Positions 8,812 to 17,029 of a stretch of DNA of 64,000 nucleotides are shown here, one piece after another; positions within the stretch are counted from its first letter, which is position 1; every line of letters begins with the position of its first letter. The position numbers and the translations under genes are program-made. The stretch lies in contig NZ_JAGYHF010000009.1 of the NCBI RefSeq assembly GCF_018336155.1, positions 1 through 64,000 of the forward strand. The letters are read 5' to 3'. The DNA is from Pseudomonas rustica. Lineage in GTDB: Bacteria > Pseudomonadota > Gammaproteobacteria > Pseudomonadales > Pseudomonadaceae. The notes beneath the pieces were generated by a model. It saw nothing but the letters and a program-made list of their open reading frames with translations, was not told where the DNA came from and made no database searches.

Positions 8812-9609
8812 GTGGCCGACCCTTTGCTTATCGAGTCCCGCCGCCGCGCCTATTTGAACGCCATGCAGGTGGTCAATTGGCTGCCGCGCACCGAATTGCC
8901 TTTCGCCGCGCCCTCGCGTCCCGAGCTGCTGGACATGCCCGAGCCCGAGGTAGAAGCGCCGCTGGTGCCCGCGCCTCAGGCCGAAGCGCCGGTGCAGCCT
9001 GTTGCGCGCCCGAGCGAGCGGCCGAAGATCGAAGTGCCACGCCCGTCGCTGGCGAGCACGCGAACCAACGCCAAACCGGTGGAAGAGGCCGACGACACGC
9101 CAGTCGTCGCCAAGCCCGCACCGGTGCCGCCGCCGCGTTTCGCCCTGCAATTACTGCGGGCCGGGCGTTGCCTGCTGCTGGTCGAGTTACCCACAGGCGA
9201 ACCGTTCCAGAGCCGTGATCCTGCTTATTTATTGCTCAAAGACATGCTGCGTGCCGCCGGCCTGCCGGATGCACCGCAAATCGTCGGCGAGCCAGTGCGC
9301 TGGCCATGGCTCAATCGCGGCACCATGGATCAGGGCCCGGATGCGGCGCGCGACTTTGTGCAGGGTTTCCTTTCGGTACAAATGGAATCCGCACCCTGCG
9401 CCTGCCTGTGGCTGATCGGTCTGCCGGCAGTGCGTTTCGCCGGTGAAGCGGACGCTGAAGCATTCAATCGTGAGTTGCAGATCGAAGGTCTGGGCTCAGC
9501 CTGGGCCATTCCCGGTCTGGAATTGTTAATGGAAGAGCCACAGCGCAAAGCCGCTGTGTGGCAAGCCATGCGTCGGCTGATGGCGCGCTGGAAAGAATCG
9601 AATGAGTGA
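8812..9609 (+). CDS. holD: HolD-like psi subunit of DNA polymerase III
   Basis: 265 residues, GTG start. It lies directly upstream of rimI, as holD does in E. coli, and pseudomonads are known to have a cryptic, very divergent psi subunit at this locus. The N-terminus RRRAYLNAMQVVNWLPR resembles the psi peptide (YL-x-M-G-I-x-x-W) that contacts chi. A Pro/Ala-rich linker (about 40-105) precedes a core with an LLLVELP strand and a DPAYLLLKDMLRAAGL helix, comparable to the HolD core. Psi joins chi to the clamp-loader complex and so to SSB. No clear ribosome binding site precedes the GTG. It overlaps rimI by 8 bases. Without the context I would have called it hypothetical. Confidence 0.7.
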   Translation: MADPLLIESRRRAYLNAMQVVNWLPRTELPFAAPSRPELLDMPEPEVEAPLVPAPQAEAPVQPVARPSERPKIEVPRPSLASTRTNAKPVEEADDTPVVAKPAPVPPPRFALQLLRAGRCLLLVELPTGEPFQSRDPAYLLLKDMLRAAGLPDAPQIVGEPVRWPWLNRGTMDQGPDAARDFVQGFLSVQMESAPCACLWLIGLPAVRFAGEADAEAFNRELQIEGLGSAWAIPGLELLMEEPQRKAAVWQAMRRLMARWKESNE

Positions 9610-10054
9610 CGCTGTATCGTTCCGCCCGATGATCGAGGCGGATCTGGACGCTGTGCTGAAGATTGAATTCGCCGCGTACAGCCATCCGTGGACACGCGGG
9701 ATTTTTCTCGACGGCTTGGGCAAATACCAGATCTGGCTGATGTTCGAAGGTGAGCAACAGGTTGGGCATGGTGTGGTGCAGATCATTCTCGATGAGGCGC
9801 ATCTGCTCAATATCACCGTGAAACCGGAGAGTCAGGGGCGAGGGTTGGGGCTGACATTGCTGGAGCATTTGATGTCGCGTGCGTATGCGGCTGAGGCTCG
9901 GGAGTGTTTTCTCGAAGTGCGCGACAGTAATACGGCGGCGTTCCGGTTGTATGAGCGTTATGGCTTTAACGAGATTGGCCGGCGTCGGGATTATTATCCG
10001 GCGGTGGGCGGGCGTGAAGATGCGGTGGTCATGGCCTGCACTTTGGTTGACTGA
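9602..10054 (+). CDS. rimI: Ribosomal protein S18 alanine N-acetyltransferase RimI
   Basis: 150-residue GNAT acetyltransferase. Visible features: the N-terminal FRPMIEADLDAVLKIE, the acetyl-CoA-binding motif A region NITVKPESQGRGLGLTLLEHL, and the C-terminal LEVRDSNTAAFRLYERYGFNEIGRRRDYYP. RimI acetylates the N-terminal alanine of ribosomal protein S18. The start overlaps the holD-like gene, so the two are co-transcribed. A REP element follows, and no terminator is seen. Confidence 0.95.
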   Translation: MSDAVSFRPMIEADLDAVLKIEFAAYSHPWTRGIFLDGLGKYQIWLMFEGEQQVGHGVVQIILDEAHLLNITVKPESQGRGLGLTLLEHLMSRAYAAEARECFLEVRDSNTAAFRLYERYGFNEIGRRRDYYPAVGGREDAVVMACTLVD

Positions 10055-10091
10055 CCCCCTGACTCATTCTGCTCCTGCGGATACAACATCC

Positions 10092-10188
10092 CCCCTGTAG
10101 GAGCTGCCGCAGGCTGCGATCTTTTGATCTTGTTCCGGATCATGCAAAAAGATCAAAAGATCGCAGCCTTCGGCAGCTCCTACAGGGG
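10092..10188. repeat. REPIN, GTAGGAGCTGCC type
   Basis: Arms beginning with CCCCTGTAGGAGCTGCC and reading through GATCTTTTGATC pair over about 40 bases with the inverted copy ending at 10188. It separates the 3' ends of rimI and the convergent acidic protein gene. Confidence 0.92.
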
Positions 10189-10198
10189 ATCGGGTCTG

Positions 10199-10603
10199 TC
10201 AGCGCTTGCCATCCATCGGATCACGCCGCGCCAGTTCCGCCTCATCCAGCCCATTTCCACCGCCAATGTCATCCTCATCGACAATGCTCAAATCCCAATC
10301 CGCCTGATTGCCTTCGCCAGCCTCTTCGGCATCCCGCGCACCGTCTTCATGAATCAGCGTTTCCGGGCTCATGTCATCGTCGGTCGGCTCATGGTCGGCA
10401 ACCGAGGCGCCAGTCATCCCCGCCTCACGCACGCGTTCATTGGGCATCAACTGCTCGCGTTCACGCTGCGGGATTTCATCACCGATTTTCGCGCTGGGCT
10501 CGTCTTCATCGAAATCCAGCTCATGCACCGAACCCATGCGGTCTTCGTTATCATCGATGGGCTCCGGTTGCACCGCATCGTAAGGGCGTCGTGAATCAGT
10601 CAT
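10199..10603 (-). CDS. Acidic conserved hypothetical protein
   Basis: 134 residues, about a quarter Asp and Glu, no hydrophobic segment, no signal peptide and no recognisable domain; it is probably largely disordered. Short acidic repeats (DDNEDR, ELDFDEDEPS, PTDDDMSPE, VDEDDIGGGNGLDEAEL) are spaced through the chain. It stands alone between rimI and carbonic anhydrase. Proteins of this kind are common in Pseudomonas, where they carry vague labels; I assign no function. A start at MTDSRRPYDAV is supported by an AGGATTTGCC stretch before the ATG. Confidence 0.75.
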   Translation of the reverse strand: MTDSRRPYDAVQPEPIDDNEDRMGSVHELDFDEDEPSAKIGDEIPQREREQLMPNERVREAGMTGASVADHEPTDDDMSPETLIHEDGARDAEEAGEGNQADWDLSIVDEDDIGGGNGLDEAELARRDPMDGKR

Positions 10604-10744
10604 GGCAAATCCTCATACTGTGGGCCTTACTTAGGTGGACTCACCGGGCACACGAGAATTCCCACGAAATCACTTTCGGCTCAAGCGTGACCCCGACGGG
10701 CGGTCGACTGTCATACCAGCGCATCTTTCTTGAGGCCTTACAGC

Positions 10745-11389
10745 ATGCACGACTTACAAGACCTGATTGATAACAACGAGCGTTGGGCTGACGCGATCAC
10801 CAAGGAAGACCCGGATTTCTTCGCCAAGCTGGCGCGCCAGCAAACGCCGGAATATCTGTGGATCGGTTGTTCCGACGCACGTGTGCCGGCCAACGAAATC
10901 GTCGGCATGTTGCCGGGCGATCTGTTCGTTCACCGCAACGTCGCCAACGTGGTGCTGCACACCGACCTCAATTGTCTGTCGGTGATTCAGTACGCGGTGG
11001 ATGTGCTCAAGGTTAAGCACATTCTCGTTACCGGCCACTACGGTTGCGGCGGTGTGCGCGCCTCGATGCAGGATCGCCAGTTCGGCCTGATCGACGGCTG
11101 GCTGCGTTCGATTCGCGATCTGTACTACGAAAAACGCGAAGAACTGGCCAAGTTGCCGACCGAAGAAGAACAGGTCGATCGGATGTGCGAACTCAACGTG
11201 ATCCAGCAAGTGGCCAACGTCGCCCACACCAGCATCATCCAGAACGCCTGGCATCGTGGGCAGAGCCTGTCGATCCACGGCTGCATCTACGGCATCAAGG
11301 ATGGCCGCTGGAAAAGTCTCAACACCACCATCAGTGGTTTCGAGCAATTGCCGCCGCAATACCGTTTGCGTCCGGTCGGCGCGCCGTAA
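10745..11389 (+). CDS. can: Beta-class carbonic anhydrase
   Basis: 214-residue zinc enzyme interconverting CO2 and bicarbonate in the cytoplasm. Zinc ligands and the catalytic dyad are visible: C42, D44, R46 (CSDARVPAN) and H98, C101 (GHYGCGG). The start at MHDLQDLIDNNERW fits the family; a TTG five codons upstream is possible but unneeded. Bicarbonate supply supports carboxylases in biotin, pyrimidine and fatty acid synthesis. It appears monocistronic. A GC-rich stem-loop at 11399-11427 lies at the convergent boundary with the SET gene but has no T-run. Confidence 0.95.
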   Translation: MHDLQDLIDNNERWADAITKEDPDFFAKLARQQTPEYLWIGCSDARVPANEIVGMLPGDLFVHRNVANVVLHTDLNCLSVIQYAVDVLKVKHILVTGHYGCGGVRASMQDRQFGLIDGWLRSIRDLYYEKREELAKLPTEEEQVDRMCELNVIQQVANVAHTSIIQNAWHRGQSLSIHGCIYGIKDGRWKSLNTTISGFEQLPPQYRLRPVGAP

Positions 11390-11397
11390 TCAGCGTT

Positions 11398-11919
11398 TCA
11401 GCGCAGGCCCGCGTGGCGCCTGCGCTGTAAAAACTGTTGGCCTTCGCGGTTGGGTGGTTCGTCGTGACCGGTGATCCACCCACGACATTGCGACGATCCG
11501 CAATGGCAAGCGAATTGGCGCAAGAGTTTGTCTTCAGTGGCCGCGAAATCCATGGTCAGCCGTTCGCCCCTGTGGATATCTTTCAGCGCCCACAGCCACA
11601 ATTCGCTCATGTCGAGAAACACGTTGGGGTTGCAGGAATGTTCCAGCAATCCGCAGAAGCGTGGGTCGTAAAGATGCAGGCCGGTTTGCAGTTGCCGGGT
11701 CTGCCGACATCGATAGGGCAACACTTGTCCCGATACGCGACACATGCGGGTGATGCGCAGAAACTCCCGATGCGCGATCACGGCATCGGCGCCATCGTCA
11801 TCGTGAATGATTTCGAAGTCATCGCTGGCTGGAAACCCGAGACGCACGGGGAGGCCGGTAAACGGATAAATGCCCGGCGAATCACAAGCATGACGGGCGT
11901 GAACGGCATGACTGTTCAT
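11398..11919 (-). CDS. SET-domain protein, putative protein-lysine methyltransferase
   Basis: 173 residues. Signature SET motifs are present: HSCNPNV (94-100, the NHS/pseudoknot motif), GERLTMDFA (118-127, equivalent of the ELxxDY motif, with Phe in place of the usual Tyr), and a C-terminal post-SET-like cluster C138-x-C140-x4-C145 that usually binds zinc. SET enzymes use S-adenosylmethionine to methylate lysines; bacterial members have few known substrates. The N-terminal half is shortened compared with eukaryotic SET proteins. It is transcribed alone, and its upstream region holds several TGTCAG repeats. Function is inferred from motifs only. Confidence 0.75.
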   Translation of the reverse strand: MNSHAVHARHACDSPGIYPFTGLPVRLGFPASDDFEIIHDDDGADAVIAHREFLRITRMCRVSGQVLPYRCRQTRQLQTGLHLYDPRFCGLLEHSCNPNVFLDMSELWLWALKDIHRGERLTMDFAATEDKLLRQFACHCGSSQCRGWITGHDEPPNREGQQFLQRRRHAGLR

Positions 11920-12026
11920 AACGATCCTTGTCCAACGGGTGTTGCGACTTCCGTAGGCTGACGTCCTGTCAGTCCTGCAACACGATTTATGGATCCAATC
12001 CTGCGATATATGACAGAACCGGTCTA

Positions 12027-12042
12027 CTGTCAGATCTGACAG
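12027..12042. promoter_or_regulatory. Perfect 16-base palindrome upstream of the SET gene
   Basis: CTGTCAGATCTGACAG is a perfect palindrome about 110 bases upstream of the SET gene. Two more TGTCAG or TGACAG copies lie nearby (near 11969 and 12011). It could be an operator for the SET gene, or a structural feature after the convergent hypothetical gene. Nothing else is seen in the 170-base gap except a stem-loop at 12061-12082. Confidence 0.4.
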
Positions 12043-12089
12043 GCGCGATTCGCGCTTTTACGCGTCAGCCAAAACTGACGCGCAAATAC

Positions 12090-13262
12090 CTATAAATGTG
12101 GGGCCAGGAAGGCAGCGGCAGGCAGCGGTGCCTGCAATTTCTGCAGTTCAGCCTTGATCGGCGTGGTGGTGCATTTCGCGGCGGCTTGTTCTGCGCTCAG
12201 ATTGCGAATCGAGGTGTAGAACAGCTCGCAGGTTTTGACCTTCTGCGTCACCTGCCAGGTTTGTGTGCAACGGTTGAGCAGGGGCTTCGGGTCGCTGCCC
12301 GGTTTGCTGCCCATTCCGGCCTGCCAGCAAGCGGCGCTCAAATCCTGTCCCATCACTTTCAGGCCGGCGGCATCGGCTTTGGCTTGTGCGTCATCACCGG
12401 TGTAGCTTTTCGGGTCGGCGGCGTACCAGATGTAACTCGGGTGATTGGAGCCCAATACCGGCACGTTCACCCCCTTGCTCGGCGTGATGGTGGCGAGGCC
12501 CAGCACGCCCACAGTCGGCCCGTATTGGTCTTTGATCCAGTTTCGCACCGGCGCCCCGAAAGCGACCATCGGCAGCACGCTACCGCTGGCGCTCTGGCTG
12601 AATTGTTTGACCAGCGTGGTCTGGTACTCCTTGAAGTATCCGTAGACGCCCTCCAGATCACTGCCGGCGCTGGCGGGCGCGGCGATCGGGGCGATGTCGA
12701 TGATGGTTTGAAACGCCGGTGTTTGCGCCGCAGGAATACCGTTTGCGGTCAGCAACGTTGCCCAGCGATCGGTGGTGTTCGAGCGCAGGTAATCCTGCGC
12801 CTGGGTCAGCGAATAATCCGGCGGGAAGTGCAGCAGTTCGATGCTTTTACGGTTTTCCAGGGCCATGCCCAGCGGCAGGAACAGATACCAGCTGTACGCC
12901 CATTTGCCGTCGGCGTTGAGTTGGCTGGCGCCTTTGTAAGCCAGATCGCCGGCATCGAGCAGCGCCGACAACGGTTTGCCGTAGCCCTTCGGCACGCCGG
13001 TTATCTCGGCGTAGAGCTGACCGTTATCGGTTTTTACCAATACTTTGGCATTGGCGTAACCGTCGCGTTGCACACTTTGGCTCAGGTAATGGGCGACGGT
13101 CTGCTCCAGCGTCCAGTTGCGAAAGCAGATGACGCTGCAGTTGTTGGGGTAGGCGAAGAGACGGGTAACGCGTTCGCTGCTGCCGAGTTTCAGGTCGACA
13201 TCGGCGTGGGCGGCGGCGCTCAACGTGAGCGCGGCGAGGGTGAGTCCTGCGATTTTCAACAT
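12090..13262 (-). CDS. Secreted protein of unknown function
   Basis: 390 residues with a clear Sec signal peptide (MLKIAGLTLAALTLSAAAHA, cleavage near residue 20). I start here because the upstream in-frame extension has no signal character. The mature protein has six or so cysteines (two in NNCSVICF, four in the C-terminal 90 residues) that could form disulfides in the periplasm. No catalytic motif is recognisable. It lies downstream of the Tat-exported phosphoesterase on the same strand, about 115 bases away, so the two may act together outside the cytoplasm. I do not recognise the family. Confidence 0.8.
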   Translation of the reverse strand: MLKIAGLTLAALTLSAAAHADVDLKLGSSERVTRLFAYPNNCSVICFRNWTLEQTVAHYLSQSVQRDGYANAKVLVKTDNGQLYAEITGVPKGYGKPLSALLDAGDLAYKGASQLNADGKWAYSWYLFLPLGMALENRKSIELLHFPPDYSLTQAQDYLRSNTTDRWATLLTANGIPAAQTPAFQTIIDIAPIAAPASAGSDLEGVYGYFKEYQTTLVKQFSQSASGSVLPMVAFGAPVRNWIKDQYGPTVGVLGLATITPSKGVNVPVLGSNHPSYIWYAADPKSYTGDDAQAKADAAGLKVMGQDLSAACWQAGMGSKPGSDPKPLLNRCTQTWQVTQKVKTCELFYTSIRNLSAEQAAAKCTTTPIKAELQKLQAPLPAAAFLAPHL

Positions 13263-13319
13263 GCTCAGATCCTTTTCAGCGTGAATCCCCTCGTTCGGGG
13301 GCGCCTCATAGTGGATCAG

Positions 13320-13356
13320 CCGTGTTGCCCGGAAAAGCCGGACAACACGGTTTTTT
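13320..13356 (+). other. Stem-loop with T-run in the phosphoesterase-secreted protein gap
   Basis: CCGTGTTG and CAACACGG arms (with a GCCCGGAAAAGCCGG centre) form a strong hairpin followed by TTTTTT on the plus strand. Both flanking genes are on the minus strand, where the hairpin has no downstream T-run, so it looks like a terminator for antisense transcription or a processing site. Confidence 0.5.
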
Positions 13357-13377
13357 GTGCGCAAGTCGCAGGCGGGT

Positions 13378-15081
13378 TTATCCGGCCGGAAAGTGCAGGG
13401 CGTTGCTCAGATCGCCCATGGGTTGTTGCCCGCGCACAGTCATCGCGTCATCGCGCTGCTTGAGGCCGTCGAGCTTCTCCAACTGGAACACGCGGGTGAT
13501 CAAGCGCAGGATCGACGCCGTGTCGTAAACCGTGTGATCGACTGTGCCTTTACGCGCAAACGGCGACACCACCAGCGCCGGTACACGCGAGCCCGGGCCC
13601 CAGCGATCGCCCTTGGGCGGCGCAACGTGATCCCACCAGCCGCCGTTTTCATCGACGGTCACGACCACCACCATGTTTTTCCACTGCGGACTTTCGCGCA
13701 GCACTTTCAGCGCGCGGACGATGTGTCGATCCCCGGAAGCGACGTCGGCATAACCGGCGTGCATGTTCAGGTTGCCCTGAGGTTTGTAGAAACTCACGGC
13801 GGGCAACTTACCGGCCTCGGCGTCGGCAAAGAATTTGTTAGTACTCGACTCATCGCCCAACCCGGCGTCGCGCAGACGTTTAGTGCGCTCTGCGGGATTG
13901 TCCGGGCCTTGCTGCTTGAAGTAGTTGAACGGCTGATGGTGATACTGAAAGTTGGGAATCTTCGGGATGCCGCCGGAATCCTTGAACTGATCCAGCGTCG
14001 CCTGCCACGCGCCGGCGTACCACGCCCAATCGACGTTCTTTTTCGACAGCTTGTCGCCGATGTGCTCGTGGGTCTGCGGCACCATCACATTGGGCAGATC
14101 GGCTTTCGAATACGCCGGGCGCTCAGGGTCGCGGATCCATGTCGGCCAGTAGGGCGGGGCCAGTGTGTTAACGCCATAACCATCCGGCGTCAGCGCACTC
14201 GGGCCGAATTGAGGCGGGCCAGTCATGGCGCTGGCGGGCGATGCGTCCAGCGGTTTGAGGCGCGAGTCGTTTGGATCAGCGCTTTGCAGCGCAGCGATTT
14301 GTGATTTGGCCACCGAATTGCCGACGTCCGGATAGAACGGTGCGGTGGCGCTGATCAGATACTGATGGTTAAGGAACGAGCCACCGAAAGCACCCTGGAA
14401 AAAATTGTCACAGAGCACGAACTCTTGCGCGACGTCCCACAGGCGCAGGGCATAACGGCTCTGTGCGTAGTGCCCCATGGTCAAACCACCGGAGTCGGCC
14501 CACGCGACGAAACCGTCATTCTTGCCGCCGTTGATCTGCATCTGGTTCTGATAAAACACGTGCCACAAATCACGGGTGACCAGGCCAAAGGGCAGGTCTT
14601 CGCCATTCGGGCCTTTGAGGGCGAATGGCGCGTTGGGCAGGTTTTCCTGAAACTGCGTGGCGTTGGGGTACGTCACGCCATCCAGGGTTTGCGGGCCGAT
14701 CTGCAAGGTGCCGCCCCAGACCGGCGGCAGGGTTTGCAACAGCGAGCCATCGCGGTCGCGTTGCTGATAGTCGGCAGATTTCAGCGCTGACAGCGGCTTC
14801 TCGACGCCGGGGAAATCACCGAACAGATTATTGAAACTGCGGTTCTCGGCGTAGATCACCACCACGGTTTTCACCTGCTCACGCAGCGCCTTGTCCAGCT
14901 CGGCCGGGGTCAGCGGATGCTCGGCTGGTTTATCCGGTTGATCGCCGGTATTGCCACACGCCGCCAGCGTCGCCCCGACGCCAAGCACCGCAACACCCCC
15001 AAGGAAACGGCGGCGACTGGTATCGGTGGGGGTATCGGATTTTGGGGAAGGAGCGTCGGTGGAGTCTGAATCGTCGATCAT
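13378..15081 (-). CDS. Tat-exported phosphoesterase (acid phosphatase/phospholipase C family)
   Basis: 567 residues. The N-terminus has a twin-arginine signal SRRRFLGGVAVLGVGA (22-37) and an LAAC lipobox-like cleavage site (C42), so it may be a Tat lipoprotein. The family motifs are ENRSFNNLFG (79-88), CDNFF, and the C-terminal VTVDENGGWWDHV and RVPALVVSPF, typical of the phosphoesterase superfamily that includes phospholipases C and AcpA-type acid phosphatases. It probably hydrolyses phosphate esters in the periplasm or at the cell surface. The ATG used here is the first that puts the RR motif in a normal place; a longer frame runs into a REP element. The substrate is unknown. Confidence 0.85.
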   Translation of the reverse strand: MIDDSDSTDAPSPKSDTPTDTSRRRFLGGVAVLGVGATLAACGNTGDQPDKPAEHPLTPAELDKALREQVKTVVVIYAENRSFNNLFGDFPGVEKPLSALKSADYQQRDRDGSLLQTLPPVWGGTLQIGPQTLDGVTYPNATQFQENLPNAPFALKGPNGEDLPFGLVTRDLWHVFYQNQMQINGGKNDGFVAWADSGGLTMGHYAQSRYALRLWDVAQEFVLCDNFFQGAFGGSFLNHQYLISATAPFYPDVGNSVAKSQIAALQSADPNDSRLKPLDASPASAMTGPPQFGPSALTPDGYGVNTLAPPYWPTWIRDPERPAYSKADLPNVMVPQTHEHIGDKLSKKNVDWAWYAGAWQATLDQFKDSGGIPKIPNFQYHHQPFNYFKQQGPDNPAERTKRLRDAGLGDESSTNKFFADAEAGKLPAVSFYKPQGNLNMHAGYADVASGDRHIVRALKVLRESPQWKNMVVVVTVDENGGWWDHVAPPKGDRWGPGSRVPALVVSPFARKGTVDHTVYDTASILRLITRVFQLEKLDGLKQRDDAMTVRGQQPMGDLSNALHFPAG

Positions 15082-15181
15082 GTGTCGGCCCGTTTTGCTT
15101 AAATGTTTCAGTATGTTTCGGGCGGACGCTAGCAAGGGGATGTGACGGTTGGGTGACAGCTTGAAGTGGATGGAGCACTCA

Positions 15182-15272
15182 TGTGGGAGCGGGCTTGCTC
15201 GCGAAGGCGGTGTATCAATCAGCAATGATGTTGACTGACCCACCGCTTTCGCGAGCAAGCCCGCTCCCACAA
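15182..15272. repeat. REPIN, GTGGGAGCGGGCTTGCTCGCGAA type
   Basis: Inverted arms at both ends (TGTGGGAGCGGGCTTGCTCG at the left, its complement at the right). It lies between the phosphoesterase promoter region and the end of the fatty acid transporter gene. Confidence 0.92.
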
Positions 15273-15300
15273 GGGTTTTATGCCGACCGGACGATCCGGT

Positions 15301-16719
15301 TTACGGCATCACCGGCGGTGTATACGCCAATGTCGTCCCCAGCGCCCACAGCAAAAACAGCACCAGTGGCGTGTGCACCAGCAGTTGCACGAACGAGAAG
15401 CCGATCAGGTCCCGCGCCTTTAATCCGAGCACGCCCAGCAGCGGCAGCATGTAGAACGGGTTGATCAGGTTCGGCAGCGCTTCGGCCGCGTTGTAGATCT
15501 GCACCGCCCAGCCGAGGTGGTATTGCAGATCGTTGGCGACCTGCATCACGTACGGCGCTTCGATGATCCACTTGCCGCCACCCGACGGGATGAAGAAGCC
15601 GAGAATCGCCGAGTACACGCCCATCAGCAGGGCATAGGTGTCGTGGGAGGCGATGCTGACGAAGAACGTCGAGATGTGGTGTGCCAGCGTCTGCGCATCG
15701 GCGCCTTTGACCGTGGTCATCAGTGCGGCAATCGAGCCGTACAGCGGGAACTGGATCAGCACGCCGGTGGTGGTCGGCACCGCGCGCGACACCGCATCGA
15801 GGAAGCTGCGCGGGCGCCAGTGCAGCAGCGCGCCGAGCATGATGAACAGGAAGTTGTAGGTGTTCAGCCCGGAAATCGCGGTGATCGCCGGTTTCGTCGA
15901 GAATTCGTGGAACAGCCATCCCGCCGCCAGCAGCACCAGCACGATGATGAGAAGAGGACTGTGTTCGAGCCATTCGCCCGGACGAGTGCGCGGTTGCAGC
16001 GGTGGCAGATTGAACGCCGGGTCGATGCCGCACGCCTTGGCGTCTCGCGCAGAGTTCGGGCCGGGCGCGGTGGCGTAGGCGATGATGATCGAGATCACGA
16101 TCAGCGCCAGCAGCATCACGCCGGACTGCCAGAGGAAAATCGTTTCGGTGAACGGAATCACTCCGGTGATCGACAGGATCGACGGCGGCAGGCTGCCCGG
16201 GTTGGCCTGCAACTGTGCGGCCGACGACGACAGTCCCAAGGCCCACACGGCGCCCAGACCCAGATAGGCAGCGGCACCAGCGGCGCGGTAATCCATTTTC
16301 AGATCGGTGCGGCGGGCGAGGGCGCGTACCAGCAAACCGCCGAACACCAGCGACAGGCCCCAGTTGAGCAGCGACGCAATCATCGAAATCAGTGCGACCC
16401 AAGCCACGGCGGAGCGACCGTTTTTCGGGATGCGCGCCAGACGATCGATCAGTTTCACGGCGGGCGGCGAGCTGGCGACGACGTAACCGCCAATCACCAC
16501 GAAGGCCATCTGCATGGTGAACGGGATCAGGCTCCAGAAGCCGTCACCGAAAGCCATCGCGGCGTCGGTGGGTTTGGCACCCATGGCCATTGTCGCCAGT
16601 GCGACGATGATGACGGCCAGTGCGGCGAACACCCAGGAATCGGGAAACCAGCGTTCGGCGAAGTTGGAACAGCGCAAGGCGAAGCGCGCGGAGCGGCTAT
16701 CTTCGATATCAGCGGCCAC
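15301..16719 (-). CDS. Short-chain fatty acid transporter, AtoE family
   Basis: About 472 residues, a polytopic inner-membrane protein with roughly 11-12 hydrophobic segments. The family is shown by the N-terminal RWFPDSWVFA, the internal NWGLSLVFGGLLVR and the C-terminal SGGGKWIIEAPYVM and NPFYMLPLLG stretches. AtoE proteins import short-chain fatty acids such as acetoacetate or butyrate. I chose the GTG at VAADIEDSRSARFALRCSNFAERW; a longer frame starts within a REP element. No degradation genes are adjacent, so the substrate is not defined by context. Confidence 0.88.
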   Translation of the reverse strand: MAADIEDSRSARFALRCSNFAERWFPDSWVFAALAVIIVALATMAMGAKPTDAAMAFGDGFWSLIPFTMQMAFVVIGGYVVASSPPAVKLIDRLARIPKNGRSAVAWVALISMIASLLNWGLSLVFGGLLVRALARRTDLKMDYRAAGAAAYLGLGAVWALGLSSSAAQLQANPGSLPPSILSITGVIPFTETIFLWQSGVMLLALIVISIIIAYATAPGPNSARDAKACGIDPAFNLPPLQPRTRPGEWLEHSPLLIIVLVLLAAGWLFHEFSTKPAITAISGLNTYNFLFIMLGALLHWRPRSFLDAVSRAVPTTTGVLIQFPLYGSIAALMTTVKGADAQTLAHHISTFFVSIASHDTYALLMGVYSAILGFFIPSGGGKWIIEAPYVMQVANDLQYHLGWAVQIYNAAEALPNLINPFYMLPLLGVLGLKARDLIGFSFVQLLVHTPLVLFLLWALGTTLAYTPPVMP

Positions 16720-16778
16720 AGAAGTACCTCGGATTTTTTTATGGTTATTTTGGGTCTGCAGAGCGATCAGTGCTTTTG

Positions 16779-16865
16779 GTGGGAGCGGGCTTGCTCGCGA
16801 ATGCGGTGGGGCAGTCGGCACTTATTTGGCTGACCCATCGCATTCGCGAGCAAGCCCGCTCCCAC
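16779..16865. repeat. REPIN, GTGGGAGCGGGCTTGCTCGCGAA type
   Basis: Near-perfect inverted arms of about 27 bases around a short loop, in the 310-base gap between two divergently transcribed transporter genes. Nothing else recognisable is in the gap apart from promoter sequence. Confidence 0.92.
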
Positions 16866-17029
16866 AGGTTTTTCACTAGGCTGCGGACAGGCCCCAACAG
16901 TAAATCAAGCCGAGGCGTTTTGTGAGCAGGTTTTTCCAAATCAGGACTATGGTCTAACGGGTTGTCCATCCGTCCATTTGCGTAGACCATGTGCGCCTTG
17001 GTTTTTTGCCTGTGCCAGAGTTCTTTGTC

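Noticed and set aside
10092..10188. REP elements considered as a CRISPR-like array or small RNA genes
   Set aside because: They are single inverted doublets scattered between genes, without regular spacers or a cas gene.
11399..11427. Stem-loop at the carbonic anhydrase-SET convergent ends as a terminator
   Set aside because: Strong stem but no T-run on either strand, and it overlaps SET codons.
12096..13463. 455-codon open frame on the plus strand
   Set aside because: Antisense to the secreted protein gene, which has a good signal peptide on the minus strand.
15082..15270. N-terminal extension of the phosphoesterase (MGAGLLAKAVGQ...)
   Set aside because: It is translated from a REP element; the same peptide arises wherever these repeats are open.
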